A stretch of 64,000 nt of DNA from assembly GCA_024707255.1 (NCBI GenBank), contig JANQAC010000001.1, positions 1,922,001 through 1,986,000 on the forward strand. The letters are read 5' to 3'. A model generated the notes under the pieces. The model worked only from the letters and a program-made list of their open reading frames with translations. It was not told where the DNA came from and searched no databases. Positions 54,137 through 62,930 of the stretch are shown here, piece by piece. This DNA comes from Asticcacaulis sp. GTDB lineage: Bacteria > Pseudomonadota > Alphaproteobacteria > Caulobacterales > Caulobacteraceae. How positions within the stretch are numbered: the first letter of the stretch is position 1; each line of letters opens with the position of its first letter. A program made the position numbers and the translations under genes.

Positions 54137-55084
54137 ATGGCCCACGATCATCACGACCATTCTCATGACCGCGGCCACGCGCATGGCGGGCACGGCCATT
54201 CCCATGCTTCCACGGATTTCGGCACACGTTTCCTGTGGGCAGCGGCGCTCAATGCCGCCTTTATTCTCGCCGAGATCATCTACGGCCTGAAGGCCAATTC
54301 GCTGGCCCTGCTGGCCGATGCCGGCCATAATTTCAGCGATGTGATTTCGCTGATCTTGTCATGGGCGGCATGGTGGCTGGCCAAGAAAAAGCCGGTGGCC
54401 GGATTCACCTATGGTTATCGCGGCGCCTCGATCATGGCGGCCCTCTTCAATGCCATCCTGCTGATGGTGGCAGTTGGCGGCATTGTGTGGGAAGCCGTGC
54501 AGCGCTTCTCGTCGCATGAAGCGGTGCAGGGTGATCTGGTGATGTGGGTGGCCGGCGCCGGTATTCTGGTCAATGGCTTTACCGCCTGGCTGTTTGCGCA
54601 AGGACAATCTGACCTCAATATCAAGGCCGCCTTCGCCCATTTGGCGGCCGATGCCGTGGTATCGGCGGGCGTGGTGATCGCCGGTCTCGTCCTGCTGCTG
54701 ACCGGCTGGGCCTGGCTCGATCCGCTGCTCAGCATCGTGGTCTCGGCGGTGATCGTCTGGGGCACCTGGGGCCTGTTGCGCGATTCCGTGCGCCTCAGCT
54801 TGCAGGGCGTGCCGCCGCATATTGATTTTGCCAAGGTCAAGGCGTTCCTGGCCGGACAGCCGGGCGTGACCGATGTCCATGACCTGCATATCTGGGGGAT
54901 GAGTACCACCGAGGTGGCGCTGACCGCCCATCTGATTATGCCGGGCGGCCATCCGGGCGATGCTTTCCTGCATGAACTGGCCGAGGAACTGGAACACCAC
55001 CACGGTATTATCCACGCCACCATCCAGATCGAGATGAGCGATGGCGCGCATCCGTGTGCCCTGGCGTCTGACGAGGTGGTGTAA
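54137..55084 (+). CDS. cation diffusion facilitator, zinc exporter (ZitB/CzcD type)
   Basis: A 315-residue CDF transporter that exchanges Zn2+ (or Cd2+, Co2+) for protons at the inner membrane. A His-rich cytoplasmic N-terminus (HDHHDHSHDRGHAHGGHGH) is followed by six membrane helices. The zinc site is ADAGHNFSDVI and HLAADAV, and the cytoplasmic domain has DLHIWGMSTTEVALTAHL. The ATG at 54137 is preferred over a TTG two codons earlier. Confidence 0.93.
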   Translation: MAHDHHDHSHDRGHAHGGHGHSHASTDFGTRFLWAAALNAAFILAEIIYGLKANSLALLADAGHNFSDVISLILSWAAWWLAKKKPVAGFTYGYRGASIMAALFNAILLMVAVGGIVWEAVQRFSSHEAVQGDLVMWVAGAGILVNGFTAWLFAQGQSDLNIKAAFAHLAADAVVSAGVVIAGLVLLLTGWAWLDPLLSIVVSAVIVWGTWGLLRDSVRLSLQGVPPHIDFAKVKAFLAGQPGVTDVHDLHIWGMSTTEVALTAHLIMPGGHPGDAFLHELAEELEHHHGIIHATIQIEMSDGAHPCALASDEVV

Positions 55085-55088
55085 CCAT

Positions 55089-55199
55089 CTCCTCCCCATT
55101 TCTTAAATGGGGAGGTGGCGGGCTTGTCCCGCCGGAGGGCGCCCCTCCGTTATTTGCTACGCAAATGCCACCTCCCCATCGCAAGCGATAGGGAGGAGA
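55089..55199. repeat. palindromic repeat CTCCTCCCC...GGGAGGAG
   Basis: Composite of CCTCCCCATTTCTTAAATGGGG-type and CCATCGCAAGCGATAGGG-type hairpins around TGGCGGGCTTGTCCCGCCGG. It is related in style but not identical to the family after nth. It lies between the convergent CDF and MFS genes. Confidence 0.65.
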
Positions 55200-55202
55200 A
55201 GC

Positions 55203-56376
55203 TTAAGCCCTCCGGTAATTCGCCACAAAAACGCCCAACGCCAGCAGCAGCGCCAGACCACCAGCCAGGGCCACATATTCCCAGCCGCCACTCTCATAAA
55301 GCGGGCTGGCCACGGCCGAACCGATCGCGCCACCGGTAAAAATGCCCGCCATATAGATGCCGTTGACGCGGCCCCGGCTCATAGGATCGAGCGCATAGAT
55401 GGCGCGCTGGCCCTGCACCATGTTCATCTGGACGCAGAAATCGAGCACCACGCCCAACAGCGCCAGTACGATGACTCCGCGCATGGACGGCAGGAGCGTG
55501 ACCAGCATGGCGGCCGCGCCCACCGCCAATGCGCCGAAGGTCGCCTTGACTGTATGCCCGGCGTCGGCCAGGCGACCGCTCAAAGGCGCGGCCAGGGCCC
55601 CGGTGGCGCCGACCAGCGCGAACAGGGCGATCCCGGTTTGTGTCAGATGGAAGCGACCGGCCAGTTCGAGCGGCGCCACGGTCCAGAACAGCGAAAAGGC
55701 GCAGAACATGCACGCCTGAAAAAAGGTGCGCAGGCGAAGCGTGGGATGCGCGCGCCACAGCACGGTCAGCGAATGGATCAGCCGCACATAGGTGACCTTG
55801 TGGTCCGGTTGGCGGCGCGGCAGGGTCAGGGCCAGAAGCCCGCCCATAAGCACCATGAAGCCGGCGGCGGTAAAATAGACGGCGCGCCAGCCGAAATGAT
55901 CGGCGATCAGACCTCGACAGCGGCCGCGACAGCAGGATGCCGAGCACCAGCCCGCCCATGATATTGCCGACCACCCGGCCGCGGTTCTCATCGGAGGCCA
56001 TGTGCGCCGCCAGCGGGATCAGCACCTGAACGGCCACGGTGGCCAGCCCAATCAGCAGCGAAACGATCAGAAACACGGTGCCATTGGTGGCGATGGCGGC
56101 CAGAAGCAGGCTTGCGAAAGCCGCCGCCAGCAGGATCAGGGTCAGGCGGCGATTTTCGGTGCGGTCGGCCAGCGGCACGATGAACAGTAGGCCCAGCCCA
56201 TAGCCGATCTGGGTCAGGGAAACGATCAGCGAAGCCGTCTCCGGCGACAGCCCGACGTTCGGCGCGATCAGGGCGATGATCGGCTGGCCATAATAGAGAT
56301 TGCCGACGACAACGCCGCAGGCGAGCGCGAACAGCCCGACAAAGGCGGGCGTCAGGGTGGTTTTGGCGGAGGTCAT
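55203..56376 (-). pseudogene. MFS transporter, one-base insertion
   Basis: A twelve-helix MFS transporter of about 390 residues once repaired. The N-terminal half has FVGLFALACGVVVGNLYYGQ and TRENRRLTLI-like A-motif context (VPLADRTENRRLTL). The other half has LIADHFGWRAVYFTAAGFM and continues to ALGVFVANYRRA. The frame changes at about 55914, where an extra base in TCGAGGTCTG breaks SRPLSGLIADHF. No disruption elsewhere, so a sequence error is likely. Substrate unknown. Confidence 0.83.
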
Positions 56377-56587
56377 GCTTATATCTCTGGGGGCGGGGAG
56401 GCCCGGTTCCATATATAACCGTCAGGGTTACAGAGACAAGCCGGGCCGAAAGAACCGGTCACCTTTCTTGATGGCTGGTCGCCTTTACAGCGTCTCATTT
56501 TCCGCTTACGTCAACGTTAGATTTATAACTCTTTCGCTCTCGCAAAAATGATTGGGATAGCGACTGCCAAGATCGTAAAATGCCAAC

Positions 56588-57256
56588 ATGAATAAGCTTG
56601 TTCCTGAATTTCTTCAGCACTACCCCACGAAGTGGGCGCGCCATGCCGATCTGATCGTGCATATCGTGGCCCTGACCTTTGCCCTGTTTGGCGGCGGCGT
56701 GGCCCTGGGCCTGGCGGTCAGTCACGGCCTGCTCGGCAAGGTGGCGGCCATCACCATCTACGCGATCGGCATGATCGCTATGCTGGGTTTCTCAACGGCC
56801 TATAATTTCGCCGTTCCGCGCTGGCAGCCGTTTCTGCGTCGTCTCGACCATGCGGGTATTTTCCTGATGATCGCCGCCAGTTACACGCCTTTCACCACCC
56901 AGGCGCTGAAAGGCGGCTGGGCCTTGTGGATGAGCGTCGGCGTCTGGTCACTGGCGGTTCTGGGCATCCTGGCCAAGCTGCTTTTACCCGGATTGGGTAA
57001 GGGCTTCTGGATCGCGCTTTATTTGATCCTGGGCTGGCTGGTGGTCATCGCCATCAAGCCGATGGTGCGCGAAGTGCCTCTGCCGGCCATGATCCTGCTG
57101 GCGCTCGGCGGCGTGGCCTACAGCGTCGGCACCATCTTCTACGCCATGAAGAAGCTGAAGTTCCGCCGCGCCATCTGGCACGGCCATGTCTTGACCGGCG
57201 CCGTGCTGCACTATGTCGCCATACTGGTCGGCGTCGTGCTGGTGGGCTCGAATTAG
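56588..57256 (+). CDS. PAQR/hemolysin III family membrane protein
   Basis: A 222-residue seven-helix membrane protein of the hemolysin III/YqfA group. HADLIVHIVALTFALFGG carries the first conserved His, FLRRLDHAGIFLMIAASYTP the second motif, and WHGHVLTGAVLHYVAIL the His pair near the C-terminus. These three sites bind zinc in the PAQR fold. Hydrolase or stress-related roles are proposed, not proven. It overlaps chpT by 4 bases, tail to tail. Confidence 0.9.
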   Translation: MNKLVPEFLQHYPTKWARHADLIVHIVALTFALFGGGVALGLAVSHGLLGKVAAITIYAIGMIAMLGFSTAYNFAVPRWQPFLRRLDHAGIFLMIAASYTPFTTQALKGGWALWMSVGVWSLAVLGILAKLLLPGLGKGFWIALYLILGWLVVIAIKPMVREVPLPAMILLALGGVAYSVGTIFYAMKKLKFRRAIWHGHVLTGAVLHYVAILVGVVLVGSN

Positions 57257-58011
57257 ACCGGCAGCTTGACCGTCAAAACCAGATGATCGGGATCGGCGGT
57301 GAAATCGAGCTTACCGCCGGCTTCATGCACGGTTGACCACAGCCAGTGCGGCTGAATCCACTGGCCATTGAGGCCGTCGCCCAGCGGCAGGCCCTTGAGA
57401 CCTTCAATCGCTTCGGCCTTGAGGCGGGCGCGCGGACCGGCCGCATCGGCGGTCAGGGTCAGGCCGTCATCACCGGTTACGGTTGTCAGGGTCGCCTTGC
57501 CGCCGGTCGGCAGCGAATTGCCAGCGAGCAGGCCAAGATTGAGCAGGATACGGGCGGCGGACTTCTGGAAAACCGTGTCAGAGGGAATGGCGAAATCGAG
57601 TTCGGCGCGCATGGTCGAGAACATATCGCCCAGAATCTTCTCCAACTGACCGCCATTGAAAGCTTCCGAAGTGCTGGCGGCCCCGAAGGCTACACGGGCG
57701 AAATGGACCAGGGTCACCATCTTCTTGGCGGAGGCGGCGATCAGGTTGAGCGCCTCCTGCTTCATGTCCTGGGCGGACGGGTCTTCCAGCAGGTCCAGGC
57801 CCGACATGATGGCGCCGGCGGGCGAGATGAAATCGTGACACAGCTTGCCGACCAGTTGCGTGGCCAGGTCGTGCGGGCTCAGTTCGAAGCCTTCGCTGGC
57901 CGGTGCTTCGTCCACGGGCGCTTCGGCAACAGTCGGGGCGGTTTCCACATGCGCCGCCGGTTCGCTGCCGCTGCGGGTCAGGTTCGGTGTTGACAGATCA
58001 TCCATGCTCAT
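57253..58011 (-). CDS. chpT: histidine phosphotransferase ChpT
   Basis: Histidine phosphotransferase that carries phosphate from CckA to CtrA and CpdR in the Caulobacterales cell-cycle pathway. After an acidic, Pro-rich leader of about 43 residues, the DHp-like helices have LSPHDLATQLVGKLCHDFIS with phospho-His59 and SGLDLLEDPSAQDM, nearly the canonical ChpT sequence. The degenerate ATPase-like domain (ARLKAEAIEGLKGLPLGDGL) completes it. It lacks ATP-binding motifs, as expected. Divergent from cysK. Confidence 0.93.
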   Translation of the reverse strand: MSMDDLSTPNLTRSGSEPAAHVETAPTVAEAPVDEAPASEGFELSPHDLATQLVGKLCHDFISPAGAIMSGLDLLEDPSAQDMKQEALNLIAASAKKMVTLVHFARVAFGAASTSEAFNGGQLEKILGDMFSTMRAELDFAIPSDTVFQKSAARILLNLGLLAGNSLPTGGKATLTTVTGDDGLTLTADAAGPRARLKAEAIEGLKGLPLGDGLNGQWIQPHWLWSTVHEAGGKLDFTADPDHLVLTVKLPV

Positions 58012-58226
58012 CTTGAAGTCCTGCTGGTCAGTTTAGGTTGGCTGATCCGAAGTGTGAGGTGATTTGCCTTAAACTTGAAGGCGGGAAGCGCTAAGATGTT
58101 TTCATAAAGTTTAACGACCGGTTTACAAAGCGCACGGGCGCCTGGGCCGCGGATCGCAAATCCCTTACAGTTCCCCGGATTTCACACACATCAACCTGCC
58201 ACAAAGTCCACAACTGGAGACCCCAC

Positions 58227-59198
58227 ATGGCCGACGCACAATCCAAACTCGCCCGCAAGGGCCGCGGCAAGATATTTGATTCGATTCTCGACACTATGGG
58301 CGATACGCCGCTCGTCCGCCTGCCGCGCCTCTCGGAAGCCTATGGCGCCAAGGCCACGGTGCTGGCCAAGCTCGAATTCTTCAATCCGCTGGCCTCGGTC
58401 AAGGACCGTATCGGCATTTCGATGATCGCTGCGCTGGAAGAGGCCGGCAAGCTGAAGGCCGGCGGCACGATCATCGAAGCCACGTCCGGCAATACCGGCA
58501 TTGCCCTGGCTTTTGTGGCCGCCGCCAAGGGCTACAAATGCATTCTGGTCATGCCGGAATCGATGTCGATCGAACGCCGCAAGATGCTGCTGATCCTGGG
58601 TGCCAAGCTTGAGCTTACACCCGCCGAAAAGGGGATGCGCGGCGCCATGGCCCGCGCGCAGGAACTGCTGGAAGAAACACCGGGCGCGGTCATTCCGCGT
58701 CAGTTCGAGAATGAAGCCAATACCTTCGTCCACCGTGTCTCGACGGCCGAAGAAATCTGGAACGACACCAATGGCGCCGTCGATGTGGTGGTTTCCGGTG
58801 TCGGCACCGGTGGTACGATCAGCGGTGTGGGGGAAGTGCTCAAGGCGAAGAAGCCGTCGGTGAAGATGGTGGCTATCGAACCCGAAGCCTCGCCGATCCT
58901 TTCGGGCGGTGAGCCCGGTCCGCACAAGATCCAGGGCCCGGGCGCCGGTTTCGTGCCGGCCATCCTCGACCGCAGCGTCATAGACAGCGTCGAGACGGTC
59001 AGCAATGATGCCGCCTTCGCCATGGCGCGCAAGTCGGCCCAGGTCGAGGGCCTGCCGGTCGGTATCTCGTCGGGCGCCGCGTTGGAAGTCGCCTTCCGCC
59101 TGGCGGCAAAGGACGAATATGCCGGCAAGACGATTGTGGCGATCATTCCGTCCTTTGCCGAGCGCTATCTCTCGACGGCATTGTTCGACGGGCTGTAG
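58227..59198 (+). CDS. cysK: cysteine synthase A
   Basis: PLP enzyme of 323 residues that makes cysteine from O-acetylserine and sulfide. The PLP lysine is in PLASVKDRIGISM, TSGNTGIALAFVAAAKGYKC binds the substrate carboxylate, and VSGVGTGGTISGVGEVLK binds the phosphate. The C-terminal PSFAERYLSTALFDGL is standard. Two short inverted-repeat-free promoters are possible in the 215-base gap to chpT. Confidence 0.96.
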   Translation: MADAQSKLARKGRGKIFDSILDTMGDTPLVRLPRLSEAYGAKATVLAKLEFFNPLASVKDRIGISMIAALEEAGKLKAGGTIIEATSGNTGIALAFVAAAKGYKCILVMPESMSIERRKMLLILGAKLELTPAEKGMRGAMARAQELLEETPGAVIPRQFENEANTFVHRVSTAEEIWNDTNGAVDVVVSGVGTGGTISGVGEVLKAKKPSVKMVAIEPEASPILSGGEPGPHKIQGPGAGFVPAILDRSVIDSVETVSNDAAFAMARKSAQVEGLPVGISSGAALEVAFRLAAKDEYAGKTIVAIIPSFAERYLSTALFDGL

Positions 59199-59206
59199 AT
59201 AAAAAA

Positions 59207-59353
59207 TCCTCCCCTCATGGAGGGGAGGGGGACCGCGAAGCGGTGGAGGGGTAGTAACCGACGTTTTTGTGCGTGGCTTTACCCCTCCGTCTCGACACGC
59301 CGCGACCTGCGGTCCGCGCGTTGCTCGACACCTCCCCTCCAAGAGGGGAGGAT
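59207..59353. repeat. palindromic repeat CCTCCCCTC...GAGGGGAGG after cysK
   Basis: Two inverted arms, ATCCTCCCCTCATGGAGGGG and CACCTCCCCTCCAAGAGGGG, enclose GACCGCGAAGCGGT and a central GGTAGTAACCGACG stretch. Same style as the element at 55089. It lies between convergent cysK and the dioxygenase gene. Confidence 0.65.
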
Positions 59354-59363
59354 TATTTTCGAT

Positions 59364-60167
59364 TTACCCGAATTGAAACGCGCTGATGGCGATGCCGGTA
59401 TTGCCGAGACTGTCTTCGTGATAGGTCCGGCGGCCGGTATCGCCCTCCGCTGCTCCAGCCACAACCATAAGCGGGATCAGGTGTTCCTCTCGCGGATGGC
59501 ACTCGTGGGCGCCAGGCGCGCTGGCCCAGTCATTCAGGTCATTGATATCGCCGGCCACTATTCGGGTCAGCCAGTCATCAAAAGCGTGTGAGGCCGGACC
59601 GCTGCCGGAACCGCGGCCCATCAGGCGCGGGATCGAATGGAAGCTCATCCCTGAACCGATGATCAGCACGCCTTCGTCACGCAAGGGGGCCAGGGCCTTG
59701 CCCAGCGCGATATGTTCGGCCGGGCTCAGGCCCTGTTTCAGCGACAGTTGCAGGGTCGGGATATCGGCGTCCGGCCAGGCCATCAGCATGGGGATGAAGA
59801 CCCCATGGTCGAAATCGCGCTCGCTGTCGGCCACCACGGTGAGGCCGGCCCCGGCGGCCAGGGTCTGGACGCGCGCCGCCACCGCTTCGGAGCCGCGCGC
59901 CGGATAGTTCAGTTCATAGGTATGCGGCGGAAAGCCGTAATAGTCGAAAAACATGCCCGGCGCCGGCTTGGTCATGATGGTAAATTCCGGCGTTTCCCAG
60001 TGCGCCGATATGATCAGCAGGGCCTTGGGCTTTTCGCCGATATCGGTGGGCAGACGCTTGAGATAGGCGCCCATTTCGTCCCACATGCCGGCGGGGCTCC
60101 AGTCCATGAAAAAACACGGTCCGCCCCCGTGGGGGATATAGACGGTCGGGGTTCTGGTCATGGTCAT
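59364..60167 (-). CDS. LigB-type extradiol dioxygenase (DODA/YgiD)
   Basis: A 267-residue class III extradiol ring-cleavage enzyme of the 4,5-DOPA dioxygenase type. The iron ligands are His13 in YIPHGGGPC and His56 in LLIISAHWET, with the conserved FDHGVFIPMLMAWPDADIP and SGMSFHSIPRL. YgiD uses zinc or iron on catecholic substrates; the physiological substrate is unknown. It starts 5 bases after the first YceI gene ends and may be its operon partner. Confidence 0.9.
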   Translation of the reverse strand: MTMTRTPTVYIPHGGGPCFFMDWSPAGMWDEMGAYLKRLPTDIGEKPKALLIISAHWETPEFTIMTKPAPGMFFDYYGFPPHTYELNYPARGSEAVAARVQTLAAGAGLTVVADSERDFDHGVFIPMLMAWPDADIPTLQLSLKQGLSPAEHIALGKALAPLRDEGVLIIGSGMSFHSIPRLMGRGSGSGPASHAFDDWLTRIVAGDINDLNDWASAPGAHECHPREEHLIPLMVVAGAAEGDTGRRTYHEDSLGNTGIAISAFQFG

Positions 60168-60172
60168 ATCTC

Positions 60173-60736
60173 TTAATACACTTCCGCATCGATAATCAGG
60201 TCGATATCGTCGCCGACGATCGGCTCCAGATTACCCAGTCCGAAGGCTTTGCGGCTCAGATGCGCGGTGGCGGAAAAGCCGTAACCGGTCTTGAACAGGG
60301 CCGGATTGAAGGCTTTTTTATTGAAGGTGACGGCCAGAACTATGCTTTGGGTGATGCCGTGAATGGTCAGGTCGCCGGTGACGTTCGCCGTGTTTTCGCC
60401 GGTCAGCTCCACCTGCGTGCTTTTGAAGGTGGCGGTCGGGTACTGCGTGATATCGAAGTACTTTTCGCCTTTGAGCAGGGCGTCGAAATCGGGAAGGGCG
60501 GTCGTCAGGGTCTTCATGTCGAACGTGATATCGACCGTGCTTTTCGTCGGGTCGTCCCGGTCGAATACCAGAGTGCCGGTAGCGCCCATGATCTTGCCGG
60601 ACGGATGCGACATCCCAAAGTGAGGGTACTGAAAGATGACCGAGGTGTGGTCGGGTTCGAATGTCAGGGTTTCGGCAGCAAAAGCCGGCGCGGCCAGAAA
60701 GCCAAGCGCAGTGCAGATGGTGATAAACCTTAACAT
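60173..60736 (-). CDS. YceI family periplasmic lipocalin-like protein
   Basis: A 187-residue exported protein, signal MLRFITICTALGFLAAPAFA, then FEPDHTSVIFQYPHFGMSHP and VTGDLTIHGITQSIVLAVTF. YceI proteins form a lipocalin barrel that binds isoprenoid or quinone-like lipids. A second, related gene lies 15 bases upstream on the same strand. Confidence 0.93.
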   Translation of the reverse strand: MLRFITICTALGFLAAPAFAAETLTFEPDHTSVIFQYPHFGMSHPSGKIMGATGTLVFDRDDPTKSTVDITFDMKTLTTALPDFDALLKGEKYFDITQYPTATFKSTQVELTGENTANVTGDLTIHGITQSIVLAVTFNKKAFNPALFKTGYGFSATAHLSRKAFGLGNLEPIVGDDIDLIIDAEVY

Positions 60737-60751
60737 TCGAACCCCTTTTCC

Positions 60752-61336
60752 TTACTGGGCTATGGCTTCTGCTTCGATATAAAGGTCAACCTGATCGCTG
60801 ACGGCCGGCACATAGTTGCCCATGCCGAAATCCGAGCGGTTGATGGTGCCCGTGGCGGTGAAGCCGGCATCGACCTTCTTCATCATCGGATGGACATCCT
60901 TCTTGTTGAGCGTCACCTTCAGGGTCACCGGCTTTGTGACGCCATGGATGGTCAGGTCGCCGGTCACGTCGGCCGTAGTGGCGCTGGTCTGGACAACCTT
61001 CGTGCTCTTGAAGGTGGCCGTCGGGAACTTGGCGGCGTCGAAGAAGTCGGCGCTTTTCAGGTGGGTGTCAAGCGCGGCCACGCCGGTATTGATGCCATTG
61101 ATATCGAAGGAGACCTCGACCGAGCTGTTGGCGGGCGTCGCGTCATCGAGCGTGACGGTGCCCACGGCATTCATGAACTTGCCGGTCGGGTGCGAGAAGC
61201 CGAAATGGGTATACTGGAAGGTCACCGAGGTGTGGCCGGCGTCGAGCTTGTAGGTATCGGCGGCGAAAGCCGAAGTGGACGCCACCAGGGCGAAGACGGA
61301 GGCGGCGAACAGGGACTTGATAGCGAACTTGGTCAT
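60752..61336 (-). CDS. YceI family periplasmic lipocalin-like protein, second copy
   Basis: A 194-residue paralog of the gene after it: signal KSLFAASVFALVASTSAFAA, LDAGHTSVTFQYTHFGFSHP, and DLTIHGVTKPVTLKVTLN. The ATG at 61336 (MTKFAIKS) follows AAGAGAG. It is slightly longer than its neighbour and leads the pair. An inverted-repeat-like TAACA-N11-TGTTA motif lies upstream near 61374-61395. Confidence 0.93.
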   Translation of the reverse strand: MTKFAIKSLFAASVFALVASTSAFAADTYKLDAGHTSVTFQYTHFGFSHPTGKFMNAVGTVTLDDATPANSSVEVSFDINGINTGVAALDTHLKSADFFDAAKFPTATFKSTKVVQTSATTADVTGDLTIHGVTKPVTLKVTLNKKDVHPMMKKVDAGFTATGTINRSDFGMGNYVPAVSDQVDLYIEAEAIAQ

Positions 61337-61554
61337 GGGAACTCTCTTACGGAGGAGAAACAAAATCAGAAACGTAACAATAGTGGTTACTGTTATGAAT
61401 TTCAAGTGGCCGCCGTCACAATTCGAGCGAAATTCATCACCCGGTTATACGGCGTAATTACGGCACCGGATGACCGGAAACGGGAATTGCCTGGGGGCGG
61501 AAAGTGTGGTCTGCTCTCCGGCCAGAACTGGGGGAATATCCATGATTTCAAGAT

Positions 61555-62322
61555 GTGTTCCGGGCCTTTTTGGCGATTGCCTTTTTCGTGGCGTCGCCGG
61601 CCTGGGCGGATGAGGCCGCGCCGCGCCTGCCCGATGTGCAGATCATCGAATGCCGCACACACGACGCCGCGCAGGAAAAGACCGACATGGCCCTGGCGAT
61701 GTCGGCGCTCGATCTCATGCAGGCGCACGACATCGACAAGCTGAACGCCATGCTGCCCGATCTCAAAACGGCCCTTGGCCACGCCCCGGATGCGGTTTCC
61801 CACCCTGAGCATTGCGGCGATACGATCATTGTCTATTCGGATAAAATGAGTGACTTCCTCACAATTTCGGCCATGATCCAGGGGCATGAAAAAGAATTTG
61901 GCGCCACGAAGGTCGAACAACGCGAAGCCCTGCCATATCCGCTTCTGGGCTTTGTCGTTGGCTGGATCTATTTCGAGACCAAGGATTTTCAGTCGGCGCA
62001 TGACGCCTATGCCAAGGGACTGAAGAACGACCCGGATTACCACTCCCTGATCATGGAAGATACCCTGACCCTGGCCGCGCTGCACCGCAGCCCGGAAGCG
62101 CTGGCCCAGCTTGACGCCTATCTGGCGCGCAACCCCGACCTGCCGGATGAAATGATGGCCAATGCCCTGCGCAAGCGCGGCTATGTGCTGGTCGAGCTAG
62201 AGCGCTGGGACGAGGCCGAGGCGGCTTACAAGGAGTCCCTCAAACTGGAACCGGATAATGAGACCGCCCAGGGCGAACTGGAATATATTGCGCAGACCAG
62301 ACCTTCCAAGCCGGCCAACTGA
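61555..62322 (+). CDS. exported TPR-like protein, start uncertain
   Basis: A 255-residue secreted protein with a signal sequence (FRAFLAIAFFVASPAWADE) and at least two TPR-like helical repeats near the C-terminus (DFQSAHDAYAKGLKNDPDYH, RWDEAEAAYKESLKLEPDNE). The reading opens with GTG at 61555. A better ribosome site (GGGGGAA) stands in front of an ATG at 61542 in another frame; a missing or extra base in between would make the real start MISS.. and is plausible given the many frameshifts here. Confidence 0.75.
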   Translation: MFRAFLAIAFFVASPAWADEAAPRLPDVQIIECRTHDAAQEKTDMALAMSALDLMQAHDIDKLNAMLPDLKTALGHAPDAVSHPEHCGDTIIVYSDKMSDFLTISAMIQGHEKEFGATKVEQREALPYPLLGFVVGWIYFETKDFQSAHDAYAKGLKNDPDYHSLIMEDTLTLAALHRSPEALAQLDAYLARNPDLPDEMMANALRKRGYVLVELERWDEAEAAYKESLKLEPDNETAQGELEYIAQTRPSKPAN

Positions 62323-62364
62323 CCCTATATGCGGGGCTCCTGACTGACAAACTGAGAGGGTAAT

Positions 62365-62880
62365 ATGTCTGAGGCGGTTCAAATCGATATGTACAAGGCG
62401 TCCGTGCCGGTGGTGCTCAATGCGCTGACCAATCTGAAGGCCATTCTTGGCAAGGCCGAGGCCTGGGCGGCGGAAAAGAACATCAAGGATGCCACCGTGC
62501 TGAATGCGCGCCTGGCGCTCGACATGCTGCCCTTCTCGAAGCAGATCCAACTGGTGAGCGATACGGCCAAGGGCGTGGCGGCGCGTCTCGGTGGCGTTGA
62601 AAATCCGTCCTATGCCGATGATGAGGCGAGCTTCGCCGAACTGCACGAGCGTCTGCAGAAAACGATCGATTTCGTCAAGTCGGTCGATGCCAAGGGTTTT
62701 GCCGGTTCGGAGACGCGCGAAGTCGTGCTGAAGTTTCCGTCGCGCACGATCGAGTTCAAGGGGCTGGATTATCTGACTGGTTTCGCCATCCCCAACATGT
62801 TCTTCCATGTGACCACCGCCTACGCCATCCTGCGCCATTCCGGCGTGCCGCTCGGCAAAAGCGATTTCCTCGGTGGTTAA
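62365..62880 (+). CDS. DUF1993 family protein
   Basis: A 171-residue DUF1993 protein: IDMYKASVPVVLNALTNLKA at the N-terminus, LDMLPFSKQIQLVSDTAKG, and FFHVTTAYAILRHSGVPLGK at the C-terminus. Members form a DinB-like four-helix bundle, role unknown. GAGGG precedes the ATG. Confidence 0.92.
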   Translation: MSEAVQIDMYKASVPVVLNALTNLKAILGKAEAWAAEKNIKDATVLNARLALDMLPFSKQIQLVSDTAKGVAARLGGVENPSYADDEASFAELHERLQKTIDFVKSVDAKGFAGSETREVVLKFPSRTIEFKGLDYLTGFAIPNMFFHVTTAYAILRHSGVPLGKSDFLGG

Positions 62881-62930
62881 GCGTCATGCCAAAAAGTGGT
62901 TCCACTTTTTGGAAAAACATGATGCGTCTA
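62881..62930. repeat. palindrome GCGTCATGCC...GGAAAAACATGATGCGTC
   Basis: Inner perfect 11-bp stem CCAAAAAGTGG-TT-CCACTTTTTGG with outer arms GCGTCATG and CATGATGCG. It lies between convergent DUF1993 and dehydrogenase genes and may terminate both. It is similar in design to the AAAGTG/CACTTT palindromes elsewhere in the window. Confidence 0.6.
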
